From Ustulina deusta (taxonomy: Eukaryota; Ascomycota; Sordariomycetes; Xylariales; Xylariaceae): 64,000 nucleotides of DNA. Below are positions 34,129 through 44,978 of this stretch, piece after piece. The DNA lies in contig JAJNNX010000001.1 in NCBI GenBank assembly GCA_023159155.1, positions 2,914,001-2,978,000 on the forward strand. Direction: 5' to 3'. The notes beneath the pieces were generated by a model. It made no database searches and had not been told where the DNA came from. It worked only from the letters and a program-made list of their open reading frames with translations. How positions within the stretch are numbered: position 1 is the stretch's first letter; each line of letters begins with the position of its first letter. Made by a program: the position numbers and the translations under genes.

Positions 34129-36501
34129 CTAGGGCCGCTGAGGAATCTGTGGGAAAAGGGCGAATTGAGGAGACGCATTGGTGTGGCTTCTGCTAGCAGT
34201 TCGTGCCCGCCTATGAGTCTTCAGAGTCTCTTTAGGGGGCCTCGACTCAAGAGGAGCGATTGTGACCTGGGGACCCTTCATGAGCCAAGTCGCGTCTGAC
34301 TGTGCCCGACTATGGCCTTCGCGAACAGCTTCTGTTTTCAATGCATCTACCGGGTGTTCACCAGAACTCGTCACGGTCATATCGTTGGTTGGCGTGACAA
34401 CAGGTTCCTTGTCGTTCAGCGTAATTGTGACAGGCTGCTGGGACTCGGCAGGGACCTGCCAACTTGAGCTGCTGCTCCCAGTTAAGCGAGTAAAGGTAGA
34501 GGATGGATATCGGCTTGATGTCGCTGACTGCTCTGACAGAGTAGACACGGTCGTTGATGCACTAGAACGGGCACGAAGGAAGTCTCCGGGCTTGTCGAAT
34601 TTGAGATAATGATCGTGCGAAAGCTTGAGCTCGTCACTAGAGGGATGCGAACTTAGCTCGCCCCTTTCATATTGGAGCATCTTCTCGTGGTAATCATTTG
34701 GAATCAATAAGCTAGGTGATAAAGAAAATCCTTGCACCTCTTGAAAGCTTGAGGCACTTGAATGAGATCCGTCGTGATCGCGTTTGAGTTGGGTTGAGGT
34801 GTCAATCCTTGGAAGCGAGAAATTTGAAGGCATAGGCACCGTTGCACTTGTCGGGGTAGCAGCTCCATGTGGTGTCGCCCCCGACCCATGGCTTGTAGGG
34901 CTGAGTCCTGGGATATCGACTGACAGAAAGCTCGCTGGAGCTGGCCTGAAGTGACCCATGATCGGACTATCCGGCAAGTAATATTCACGTTCAAGGTCGC
35001 AGGAAAGTCGTTCCCAAGCGAACTCGCAATCTGCCTCAGCTGCATGGTCATAACAATAGTCGATATCATCCTCCCAGCTATCACGGATAAAGTCATCTTC
35101 GCTCATCTCCTCGTCATCGCATTCATGCAGTGCGCGTTGGGCTGAAAGGAGGTCGAATCTACCCAACGTGTCTGAAGCATTGCTAGGGGGTCTTTGTGTT
35201 GCTTGGCTTATAGACACGCGCCGAAGATGCGGTACGGAAACACTACCCCTAAGGGATGTTCTATTACTCATGACACTCGCATGCGATTTAACAGTTGTTG
35301 AGTGGTATTCCTCTTCTTCAGGAACCTCGGGCAATGAAGACATAGAACCAGTCAGGGGCCATGCAGTCTCATCAGTTATAGAGAGAGGATAAGGAGACTT
35401 CTCATCGCCTGTTGTTATATGTTGCTCCAAATAACCATTCGGGGCATAGGACGTTGGGGGCGGCCAAGACCCCTCAGTTGATGGCAATATGAATGGCTGT
35501 GCTTGGTAATAGCTAGGATGGATTCCAGGTTTTTCGATAGTACTGGATGAATCAGCTCGGTCGTGGCGGGCTGACATACGGCTTGATGTCCGAGGTGGTG
35601 CGATCGGTGACGTTTGTACATCGGGGACAAATCGAGGTAGACGAGGTGGTGAGAGCTGAATACTGTTTCTTGATGAGATTCGCTCAAAGTCTTCTTGTGG
35701 ACTTGGAGGCGTCGGGAGTGGTTTATAGAGAACCTGCGAGTTGAACCCTCTTGACGTATTTGAAGTGTCAGTTGTCGTTCGCGGCCGTGCCCCTGGAAGG
35801 TCGGGCAGCACCTCGTGGCGATTAGGGCCGTTAAAACCAGACGGATTTTCCCTTGATGAATGTGAGACGTGCTGGAAGTCGTATGGTCCGGATATTTGAT
35901 ATTTCTTCAACGAAGCTTCAGATGCCCCTCGAGCCCGTCGTCGTGTGAACATGGATTGGATGAAGCGTTGCTCTCTTGATAAACCCGGCGCACTCTCCGC
36001 TGGTACCTCGGTTAATGAGAGTAACGAACTATTTGGGTGACCTTGGTCACTAAGTTCCCTGCGCAGCTTGGGTTTACGACTGAATACGGCCTTGCCAAAC
36101 AGCTGCACACTGTCGGGTCGTTCTTTGAAAGCCATAACCGATGAGCGTTGAGATGGATTCCTCGACAAGCTGGTATTCTCTAGACCACGTTCCCATGGCG
36201 TTTCTGGTGTTTCAGAGCGAAGTGATGATGAGCCTGAAGACGTCGCCATTTCATTTAGTTGCTGTTCTGCTATAGAGCCTCGTTTAACTCGTCTACCAAA
36301 GGCACGAATTCCCTCAGGGGAGGGTGGACCATCTAGCGCGGGCTGGAGCAGGTCTGTGATACCGTGATTGTAATAATGGTCTGTTGAGGTGGCTGTGGAG
36401 GGGCGAGCCATATGCAGGCTCGACAAGCTGCCATCGTTTGCCGCTTTCCGTCGAAGCCCCTTGAAGTTGGCCGACGCGGAACTTGACGAAAACATGTCCA
36501 T
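34129..36501 (-). CDS. Unknown Ser-rich disordered protein
   Basis: A single 790-codon frame. I do not recognise a named family. The sequence is Ser/Pro/Arg-rich and mostly low complexity, with many SP and RxxS sites suggestive of phosphorylation. A basic patch (FTRRRARGASEAS) lies near residue 190. The only strongly structured-looking part is an acidic aromatic block around residues 455-515, with the pieces DEEMSEDDFIRDSWEDDIDYCY and EADCEFAWERLSCDLEREYYLP; this is the probable conserved core. The C-terminus is basic (ETLKTHRRARTASRS). The ATG at 36501 is the first in the open frame; the sequence CCAATAG just upstream could be a splice acceptor, so an upstream exon is possible. No membrane segment or signal peptide is seen. 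It converges on RRP5. Confidence 0.75.
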   Translation of the reverse strand: MDMFSSSSASANFKGLRRKAANDGSLSSLHMARPSTATSTDHYYNHGITDLLQPALDGPPSPEGIRAFGRRVKRGSIAEQQLNEMATSSGSSSLRSETPETPWERGLENTSLSRNPSQRSSVMAFKERPDSVQLFGKAVFSRKPKLRRELSDQGHPNSSLLSLTEVPAESAPGLSREQRFIQSMFTRRRARGASEASLKKYQISGPYDFQHVSHSSRENPSGFNGPNRHEVLPDLPGARPRTTTDTSNTSRGFNSQVLYKPLPTPPSPQEDFERISSRNSIQLSPPRLPRFVPDVQTSPIAPPRTSSRMSARHDRADSSSTIEKPGIHPSYYQAQPFILPSTEGSWPPPTSYAPNGYLEQHITTGDEKSPYPLSITDETAWPLTGSMSSLPEVPEEEEYHSTTVKSHASVMSNRTSLRGSVSVPHLRRVSISQATQRPPSNASDTLGRFDLLSAQRALHECDDEEMSEDDFIRDSWEDDIDYCYDHAAEADCEFAWERLSCDLEREYYLPDSPIMGHFRPAPASFLSVDIPGLSPTSHGSGATPHGAATPTSATVPMPSNFSLPRIDTSTQLKRDHDGSHSSASSFQEVQGFSLSPSLLIPNDYHEKMLQYERGELSSHPSSDELKLSHDHYLKFDKPGDFLRARSSASTTVSTLSEQSATSSRYPSSTFTRLTGSSSSSWQVPAESQQPVTITLNDKEPVVTPTNDMTVTSSGEHPVDALKTEAVREGHSRAQSDATWLMKGPQVTIAPLESRPPKETLKTHRRARTASRSHTNASPQFALFPQIPQRP

Positions 36502-38527
36502 GAAATCCTATTGGGTTTCTTCCAAGATAACGCGGTTCAATATATTGATTGTTAGACCCGGGTGTACAGCTCCCCGGGCCACTCTGCGCCTCAAGACTTT
36601 CGATTATGGCGGAGGGCTTGCAGGCACGTCGCAAGCTGTGTAGGTGGGAGAGGAGAGAAACAAATAGGAATCAAGAGTCTATGAAGGTACAGTCGTAGGT
36701 TGTGGGGATGTAACGGGAAATGATTAATGGATATGAAATGGTCCTTTATTGAAACTACACTAAGAAGATGAGAGTGGCCGGGTACCCTTGCAGTTCTCTT
36801 GACCGTTATGCAAGTGCGCAACGGGGTTCTACAGTAGTGTACACTACATAAGCGGGAGAAGCTGGAGGCAGGGTTCAGCAACAGCGACCGGGATTAGAAT
36901 GCCAAGATTCAGGGAAGTTATTCTAGGCAGCTTTTGGACTTGGATGAAATTGCAATGCTTGTCTTGGGAGGACTGGGTAGGTAGGTAGGCAGGCAGCTGA
37001 TCTCGGCAAAACGAAAGGACGATAACAGCGTATGCGCTTCCTCGGGCTGCATATAAGAATTTAATATATCATGCCGTAGCCATGTTGCGAGGTCCTCTTC
37101 AGCACCGATGCAACCAGGAGGAATGCAGCCAAACAAATGCAACTTTATGCGCACACACATTGCACAATGGAGAAGACTCGGCGTCCGACGTCTACCAGTA
37201 CACGTCTCGTGGTCTTCATTCCTCCCGGCTGCGCTATCTACCGTATGTTCCCCATGGTGTAGAAGCCAAGCTTCGTCGCCGTGTCAGGTTGTTGCAATCG
37301 CGGATGTTCAGCAGGGACAGAGAACAATAGCGCTCTTCTAGACGATCCGATGCAGATCCGATCTACAGGTTTTCAGATAAGCCTAGCTAGGACAAGCAAG
37401 ATCGAATTCGTCCTGTGAGAAACATTGATATTGTCAGAGTAGGAAGTACAAGTTACCTAGCGAAATTCAGATCAGCATTGTTGATGTCATGGTAGCTTCA
37501 CGGGTAGTGAGAGAGATCTAGCATATCAAGGCGTCCATCGTGCAGAGCGGAAGCACAGAGGAAACTAAGTCAGGTACCAAAGTATGCAGTAGGCATGCTG
37601 CTGACTGAAGTAGTGTAATGGCGGGAAGGTCCGTAAGAACTGCGCCGGAGAGAAGCGCCGAGAGGAGAGGGCGTCGCGAACAAGTGGTGCGGAATTTGGC
37701 ACTTGGACCAAGGGCACACCACCCTACCAAGGTAATCCCTCGTTACGCCGGCGCCGCGGGTACGGGCAAGCAAAACCCACAAGCCAACGCGGCATGGCTA
37801 TACATAGCACAGACAAAAGAGCCAACCAAGAGGGCCATCGTGCTGCAGTCTGGCGCTACTGTGGACTTGCTGTTCCTCCCCTACTCGTAGCAAAGAAGCT
37901 CAACGAATGAAGACGTAGTGTAGACGGTTAGTGTGCAATGCACGTGCAGTGTCGTGTGCACTAGATGGACGGATGGATAGGCGGATGGAATGGAAGGTTC
38001 CGTCCCACTGGGCAGAGATCCCGGCGAAGAGCAAGGATGCGTGTAGTGGCAGAGGTCTCATACGGCTTGTGCATGGCGTACGTAGCTGAGAAGTTCGGAT
38101 GCATGACATGATCATGATGTAAAACCTCGCAGCAGGCACAGAAACAGAAACGAGCGAGATATCGCCAAAGGAGATCTGCCGGTATGCTAAGAGCGAATGA
38201 CACGGCTTTCGGGGCCGAGTCAAGGTTGAGGCTGAGATAAGCGACAGCATCATGAAACTCACATCCCTACCCGAGGGTGGTTGGGTGAGCGTGTGTAGCG
38301 TAAAGTTTCGAAGCACTCTGACGGTACCATACTGGGTATACGAAACAGCGATCTTCATTGTCCATCACCGTTGTCCGATTATGAAAACGATTTGGGGTTG
38401 ACGAAGACTGTTGCTGGCTTGGCTGCTCCAGGGGAATCACCGAGCTGGCTGAGATATAGATAGAGAGGTACTATGAGGCAGAGGCGCCTGTAGGTACTGC
38501 TTATGCTTAAAACCGACCTGACCCCTA

Positions 38528-38549
38528 CCAGCTAGGTACCAGCTAGGTA
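38528..38549. repeat. 11-bp tandem duplication of CCAGCTAGGTA
   Basis: The unit CCAGCTAGGTA occurs twice in succession (38528-38538 and 38539-38549). It belongs to the CTAGGTA word family scattered through the intergenic DNA of this window. Confidence 0.85.
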
Positions 38550-39886
38550 GGTCCCGTCCTCCGGTTTTTTTTTCTTTTTTTTCTTTTGTGCAGTCACAGT
38601 ATCGAGGGCAATTCAAGTCCCTGGAAAGACCAATGCAGTACCTAGATAGGCAGTAGTTCTGTGGTGTTATGCTACAGTAGACTAGGTACGTTGTCTACTT
38701 AGTCGGCGGTCGTCGCAGACACGGACTTGCTGTCGATCTCGTCGATGTGGAGCTCTCACCGGCGACTTGTTGGCCGCTCTTCTGTATACCTACACTAGTG
38801 TAGGTCACAAACACTGCCTCTTACTAGATAGGTTGAAAGACGTCAGTCAAGCTTATTGTTATGCAGGTACGCGAAAAGGACTAGCGCATGCGAGTTTCGC
38901 ACGGCCAATCGAAGCCAATGATAGGTACCTAGACGGTACACTGTACTGTATAGCTAATATAGTAACAAATAAACCGCCCAGCCTCACGGAGATCGGCATT
39001 GACGTGATAGACGACTAAATATCTTCTGGGATATTGTTCTATCTATACTTACTAGTACATATAGGATACACTACCTACGCTATTTCCCTTGAAACTACAA
39101 ACCAAGACAAACAAAGCTTGGAGGATCAGAGACGGAAATTGACAAGCAGAGTGGCCCCGGTCATTCTACTCTCGCCGATGTGGGATGGAACCCGACGAAT
39201 GGAGGGCAGATCGTGCGCGAATTGTCATAGGTGGGACTCGTCCAAAGTACTAGCTATACCTGGGTAGGAGTGTAGTGCAGCGTACGGAAGCATATAGTGC
39301 AGTGTTCGTGCTTCTTTCTACCTTTGCGTAGGTATTCTGCAACCTACCTAGGTAAGTATGTACACTATGTTCTTCTAGTGCGGGATGCTACTGCACACTA
39401 CATCTGCAGCTACCTGTGTACGCTAGCCGCTTCTTTGCGTAGTAGCTACCTAGGTAGTTTGCGCGCATAGTGCCGTGGTCTATCCCTGGCGGGAATAGCA
39501 CGACGTGCAGAACGTTTCACGTTGTTTTCTAGAAGCAACCCCGAACTTTTAGACTACCTTAATTACTACGACATAACCTCCCGTCAACCACAGTAAAATA
39601 GTGGATGATTTGGCATTCCTAGAAATGTTGTTACCATTTTAAGTTGTCAAGGAGACCCGTCAACGGCATTCTGACATTTTCCATCCTTGTTTCATTTCAG
39701 GAAGATTTTCAAATCAGCGGTCAGTTTGGTAGTGCACCCATTATGAAAACTGCCTCCGTCTCACCTGCAGAGTCCTGGACCCCAACAGTGGACACTTTTG
39801 AGCACATATCATCTAGCTAGCGCCTTAGTGTAAACTGTAAACTGTATACTACACCTAGGTACATGCTTATCGTCCCAAAGCAACGG

Positions 39887-40520
39887 CTCCACGGTCCTGT
39901 ACCTTCCCCTCTTCTTATTTTCCACTCCTTGGAACAGGCCCACTAATTACTGCTTTGGGTAATTTCCAGCCAAATCACCAGCTTCATTTGGACCGTTTCG
40001 AAGCCAGTCATCTGGACGGTACGGCCAAATGAGCAAGTGCAGCAGCTGAGGTGGTAGTACGAGAGGGTTAGTTTCTTCCGATTGTTTTCGGAGTAGTTCT
40101 CCCGGGAGGAAGGTTCCAACGGTGGTTTGTGCCGTTGTAAAATAAACGGAATTTCCTAGCCCTCCCGTCGGACAAGGAGTTTTGCCTTTCTGGCAATGGG
40201 ACCATTTCTAGCCACCGCCAGGTCAGATTTGCGTGTGCCTCTCTACTCTCAACCCTCCGCTAGGGGGGCTCCAGCGCTGGAAGGACGTCGTACAGCTATA
40301 ACAGGTTTTCCTTGGGTTGGGATACAGCGAAGGTTTTCCCTGTTATCCCTCACTACGGTGTAGGAGGGCCGGAATTGGGGCTGTAAGGGCTAGGCGAGAA
40401 GGGCGGCGTCGGCTGTACCGTATCAGAACCTTAAGATTGGTTAGGGGCAAGGCCCTAAATAGTACTAGCTTTAGACGTTAATACATTCTCTCTCTCTCTC
40501 TCTCTCTCCACGGTCCTGTA
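39887..40520. repeat. Segment flanked by 15-bp direct repeats, (CT)n tail
   Basis: The 15-mer CTCCACGGTCCTGTA is present at 39887-39901 and again at 40506-40520. Between them lie 604 bp of unremarkable base composition that end in a (TC)n tract (40487-40508) abutting the second copy. Long direct repeats flanking a segment with a simple-sequence tail resemble target-site duplications around a non-LTR retroposed element. I see no reading frame or clear pol III A/B boxes, so the identity is unproven. Confidence 0.35.
40487..40508. repeat. (TC)n microsatellite
   Basis: Eleven TC units directly preceding the second copy of the 15-bp direct repeat. It could be the 3' tail of a retroposed element or an ordinary simple repeat. 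Confidence 0.95.
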
Positions 40521-43305
40521 AACTACTGTGGGAGTACCCCGCAGTAAGTTCCTTGTTCTTCCTTTTCTTTTGCTTTTTCCTTTCTGTTCTCGGGTTATCG
40601 GGTCCTTTCCGCGGGCGAGTGTTGACGGAAACCTTGATAATGCGATGGCTGGATATTCCTATGCCCGAATTCTATAAGTATGTCAAGCAAGATGCCTGTT
40701 CATCTAAAGTAGATAGCTAACTGCAGATGTAAAGTGAAATAATCCTTTCAACAGTAGTCAGTCTACACTATGTCCCAATATGTCGGGATGATGCTACTGT
40801 GGCGTAAGATCAGCACCCCCCAGTTTATATCGCCCTCTATTATAGTAGCCACTACGGATAGTGTATTATCGCAGTGGTTCATCGTCGAAGACAATCCCCA
40901 TATTGTTTGTACGATGTTTGTGGGTTGACAGGCAAGATATCGAATACTAACTCTCTACGCATGTTGGTTGGTATTTATCACTCACAACATGATACTACAC
41001 TACGATAGGGCACACAGTTGCAGCAAACTGCTGCCCAAAGTGTGCATGCATACTGTATCTAGTCCTAATATAGAGTAGACTACCTACACTAGGTACCTAG
41101 GTGTCTGCAAGATGCAGGAACAAGGCACAAAGTGCATCAGCCGTGAAAATGAATACTGTACTTCCAGCACGGTGGCACGGCCATCACCGATCAAGCCAAT
41201 GATAGGTATCTCGACATACTATGGATGAAGCTGCACTAGCAAAATCCGCTGCTGGAATCCTGTACCACGTAAGTTGTGCCGGTATAGCGCGCCACTAATA
41301 CGGGCGATACAAACGCAGGTAGTGTGGAGCACGGCATGCTGTACATCTCTCGAGGTAGTAGGATAGGTACTGGCTGTGCCGATAGGCAAACCGCGTCATT
41401 GGTACGTGTGCCTCTCTCTCGAGGCTACCACATTTCCCTTCACCATCCGCGAAACATCGCTGACTCGTGGGTTATTCATTGCAGACCGCGTCAAGGAGAC
41501 AGCACCCGGCTCTGAAATGAACCAATCACGTTTGGTGCAACTGTGAAATCCCCTGCAGGACGACGCGTGGTGAAGAGCAGCGAGAGCGCGACTGGGCATG
41601 TTGCTGTCGTGTCCCCATCCTCTCTCTCTCTCCACGGACGGTATCCTTCTTCACCCTACAGTATGCGGCTGATGCTACTGAGAGGTCGAGAGGGGAAGCC
41701 AATCGCAGAGACAGCCCCCCCCCCGCCAAGGAATCGTACGAGGCAGCCTGGGTCTTCAGCAAGCCCTGTCCCCTGGGTATAGCCCTGCAATTGGAGTTTT
41801 TCCAAGAATCTCACCACCGAAAGCTACAGTTCTTGGTCAGCATTCCGCCATCTCCAGCCTCCGACACTTCGGCACGTGAGTGCACTTGCAACACACGTCG
41901 CCATCTCCTCTGTACCGTCCTACCCGAGTGCAGTTATCGATGTAGTGCTAGAATTTCCCGACACTCCATCGGGCGCCTTTGGTGCCCAGTTCAAGTTGTG
42001 ATCGACGGATCCATTAGTGCGTACCTTGTAAGCGGCGTCTCCGTGATGCAAACGGGCATCTTCGTAGCCCTCTTACCCTACATGCACTACTACGGTATAC
42101 TGTATGTAGTACCGAGTAGACTAGCCGAGTATCAAGGGGTACACGATCTACACTACCCATGATAACTACCGGCATGTCGAGCAAGTTAAGTTGCGATCAA
42201 CATTCAACCTACCCCAGAAAAGCAGGCCAAAATAAAGTTTTGAAGTTGTTAGCATACGTGCAGTACACTAGGATACTATATATGTCCGTGTGTAGTCAAG
42301 GTGTACCTATTGGTCGGTACCGAAATTGTCGATGAAAGGGCCGGGTCCATGGCTGCACCTCTTATTAGCCTAATCCGGAACGATTACTATTGCTCGCATT
42401 TGATCCATCTACTAGTAGTACAGTATAGTATACCTACACTACTTATACGTCTCTCAACCCATGCAAGGGCCTGAGTCTCTACGAGGAGGTAGGGACAGAG
42501 TAGGGACTGTGAGCATACAGCCCTTGAACTCTTAGCGTTCCTATCACTTGTAAGCATCGATTAGTGTATGTCAATTAATCCTACTGCATACCCTGCCACA
42601 ATTTGATATCTACACGACTGTACAGCGGGATGTGTAGTGTACAGTGCAAAACGTGAGAGGCATACCAAAAAACGTGGAGAGAACGTGGCTCTCTGCTAGG
42701 TTTGGGTGATATGACCTGCCCAAGTCGGTCGAGGCGAATGGAGACGAGTAGCCGGATTCGTTCAGATGAAACAGCCCAGACCGGGAAAACATAATGAGTC
42801 TACGCATGCAGTCGACGATTACCAGAACGAGGTGAGCACGCTTCGCTTGTGCATGCTTGCAAAGTTGCGTGCCATTCGGTTGGCAAAATAGGTATGTACT
42901 AACAAGCGCTTCCAACCTGTCGGGTGGCTGTTGGTCAAGGGGGCTGGCTCGTCCACGGTCAGTGAGTGAGGGAAGAAACGACATATCACACCACTTAGTA
43001 GTGGTCCAAGCTGCCGAATCCTGACCCAGCCACCGGATGGTTGAGCATACAGATCTGGTGTGGAGAGTGGAAAGTAAACTAGACAGTTTGACAACTAGAG
43101 GAAGGCTTTGGTTAGCAGCACAGGCATCGTGTATTGTTTACGACACTTACCGTGAAACCATTCTTAACTTATCACCTACACTTCTAAACCGTTTACATGA
43201 GCCTTCAGTAGATACTCCGAGAACACCTACTAGCGCAGGGCGTAGAACGGCACTAATACAGTATATACCTCGACTTCGAGTGTTATATGTGTATATTTAT
43301 ATATC

Positions 43306-43334
43306 TGTGCGTGTGTGCGTGTGTGTGTGTGTGT
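43306..43334. repeat. (GT)n microsatellite with GC interruptions
   Basis: An almost pure GT repeat with two GC interruptions, within non-coding DNA. Confidence 0.95.
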
Positions 43335-44962
43335 ATTACCCTGGTCTGAGGAATTCGGCGCGTACATGGACACGGACCTGTTACTCTTATGTGCGAGAAA
43401 AAAAGCATGCAACCTTTCCTCAGAGCTTAAGTTGCATCACAGAAAACAACCGAGCCATCTCAGCCAGTTGGACTCTTTCCATCGTGATAACATGATCCGC
43501 TATAAGCCTTGCTATAATACAGTGTATATAGATAATAAGCGGTCAGTGAACCCGGAAGCGCGCGTTGAAACCGTGCTTCCGCGCGCCGTATTGGCAAGCC
43601 AATATGGTAAAAGTTACACTATATGGTATAAAAGGCATCATATATCCCCTCGAAACCAATGAGCGCGTCTTCCCGAGCCGCTACACGCACGTTTACCGGA
43701 TGATTGCATACCTAGCTCAGACCCTCAACGCCAACTCGAATTATTATTGAGCCAGGCAAGCATCACCACTCCGTCAGGTAGGTCATCCACTAGTATATTA
43801 TCACAAGCCAGGTCGGTCTGAGGCCCCCGATATAGATATTCTGGCTCGCCGCCGAGCGTAGAGGCACAGCACGCTCCGCTCAGCAACCAAGAAGAAAGTA
43901 TTGAACTGGGTGCTCCCGTATGCTATAAATGAGGGCATGGCACAAGATCAACTCGTCTGTGGTCTCCCCGGGGAGAGTAGAGCTCTCGTCCCGTGGGAGG
44001 TGATGTGGGAGATGATGTGGAGAATAGTCTATGGTCTGCATGAGTCTTTCGAAGTGGACACTGATGAAGATTTATATGCTACACAGAGACGTCAACCGGT
44101 CGCGGACGTGTCGGATTGCTGCCTAGAGACCGCACTAGTTACCTACTGTATTCAAAACAGCACCTCATGTGTGCAGATAGCGGTCACATCCTGATACAAA
44201 AGCAACACGACGTATATGGGGGAGTCCGCGCCCCCCGGTAACATCGGAATCTTGGCTAGTGCCTTAAGAAGCAGATCTTATAGCTACCGTGCATTCGAGC
44301 GAGGCTTTTGTCATCAGGATTTGATATCCCAACTTATCTTCCCCGGCCAATTGCAGTCAAATTCTTACCTGAGATGACTGTTCAAACGCCTCATCGCTGA
44401 AAACACGGTACACGGGATGGCACAGTTAATTCAACTCCAGGAGAGTAGGAGGATACTTTCTTGCATTCGTTTCCTCAAAGGTGCCACATCTGTGAGCCTG
44501 GAGGGAAAGATTTCCGTTGTAAGAAGGAATTTGGCTCATGGAGCCTGACGACACTATGCGTTTCAGCAGATAACAAATACGACAGAGGTGGATTAATAAA
44601 CAAGTAGTAAAATGGTAATCTACATTTTCGGTAGTCGCTTTAATGATGAAATTATACTGAGATTTCCTAACAAGTAGCTCGTCTGTAGCAGTGGCCTATC
44701 GCAGTAACCGCTGTGATGGACTTATACACTCCAAATGAAGCCCTTGCAGTAAATTTGAACGGGCTATGTTATGAAATATCGAGCGCCTGGGGAAATCAGA
44801 TTCACGTGTCAAAGTCCTGCGTGCGCTTTCTACCTAGCACTTCTTGTTCTCATGAAACCGTATCCCCGCTATTTGAGGTGCTTGAACATAGCTCGTATAC
44901 CTAACGTTGTTAAGTGATAATTCACACTTTGAGGGATTCGGCTGAACAGCGCGCTGAGAGAC

Positions 44963-44978
44963 AGAGAGAGAGAGAGAG
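44963..44978. repeat. (GA)n microsatellite
   Basis: Eight GA/AG units in the gene-poor region, with no coding context. Confidence 0.9.
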
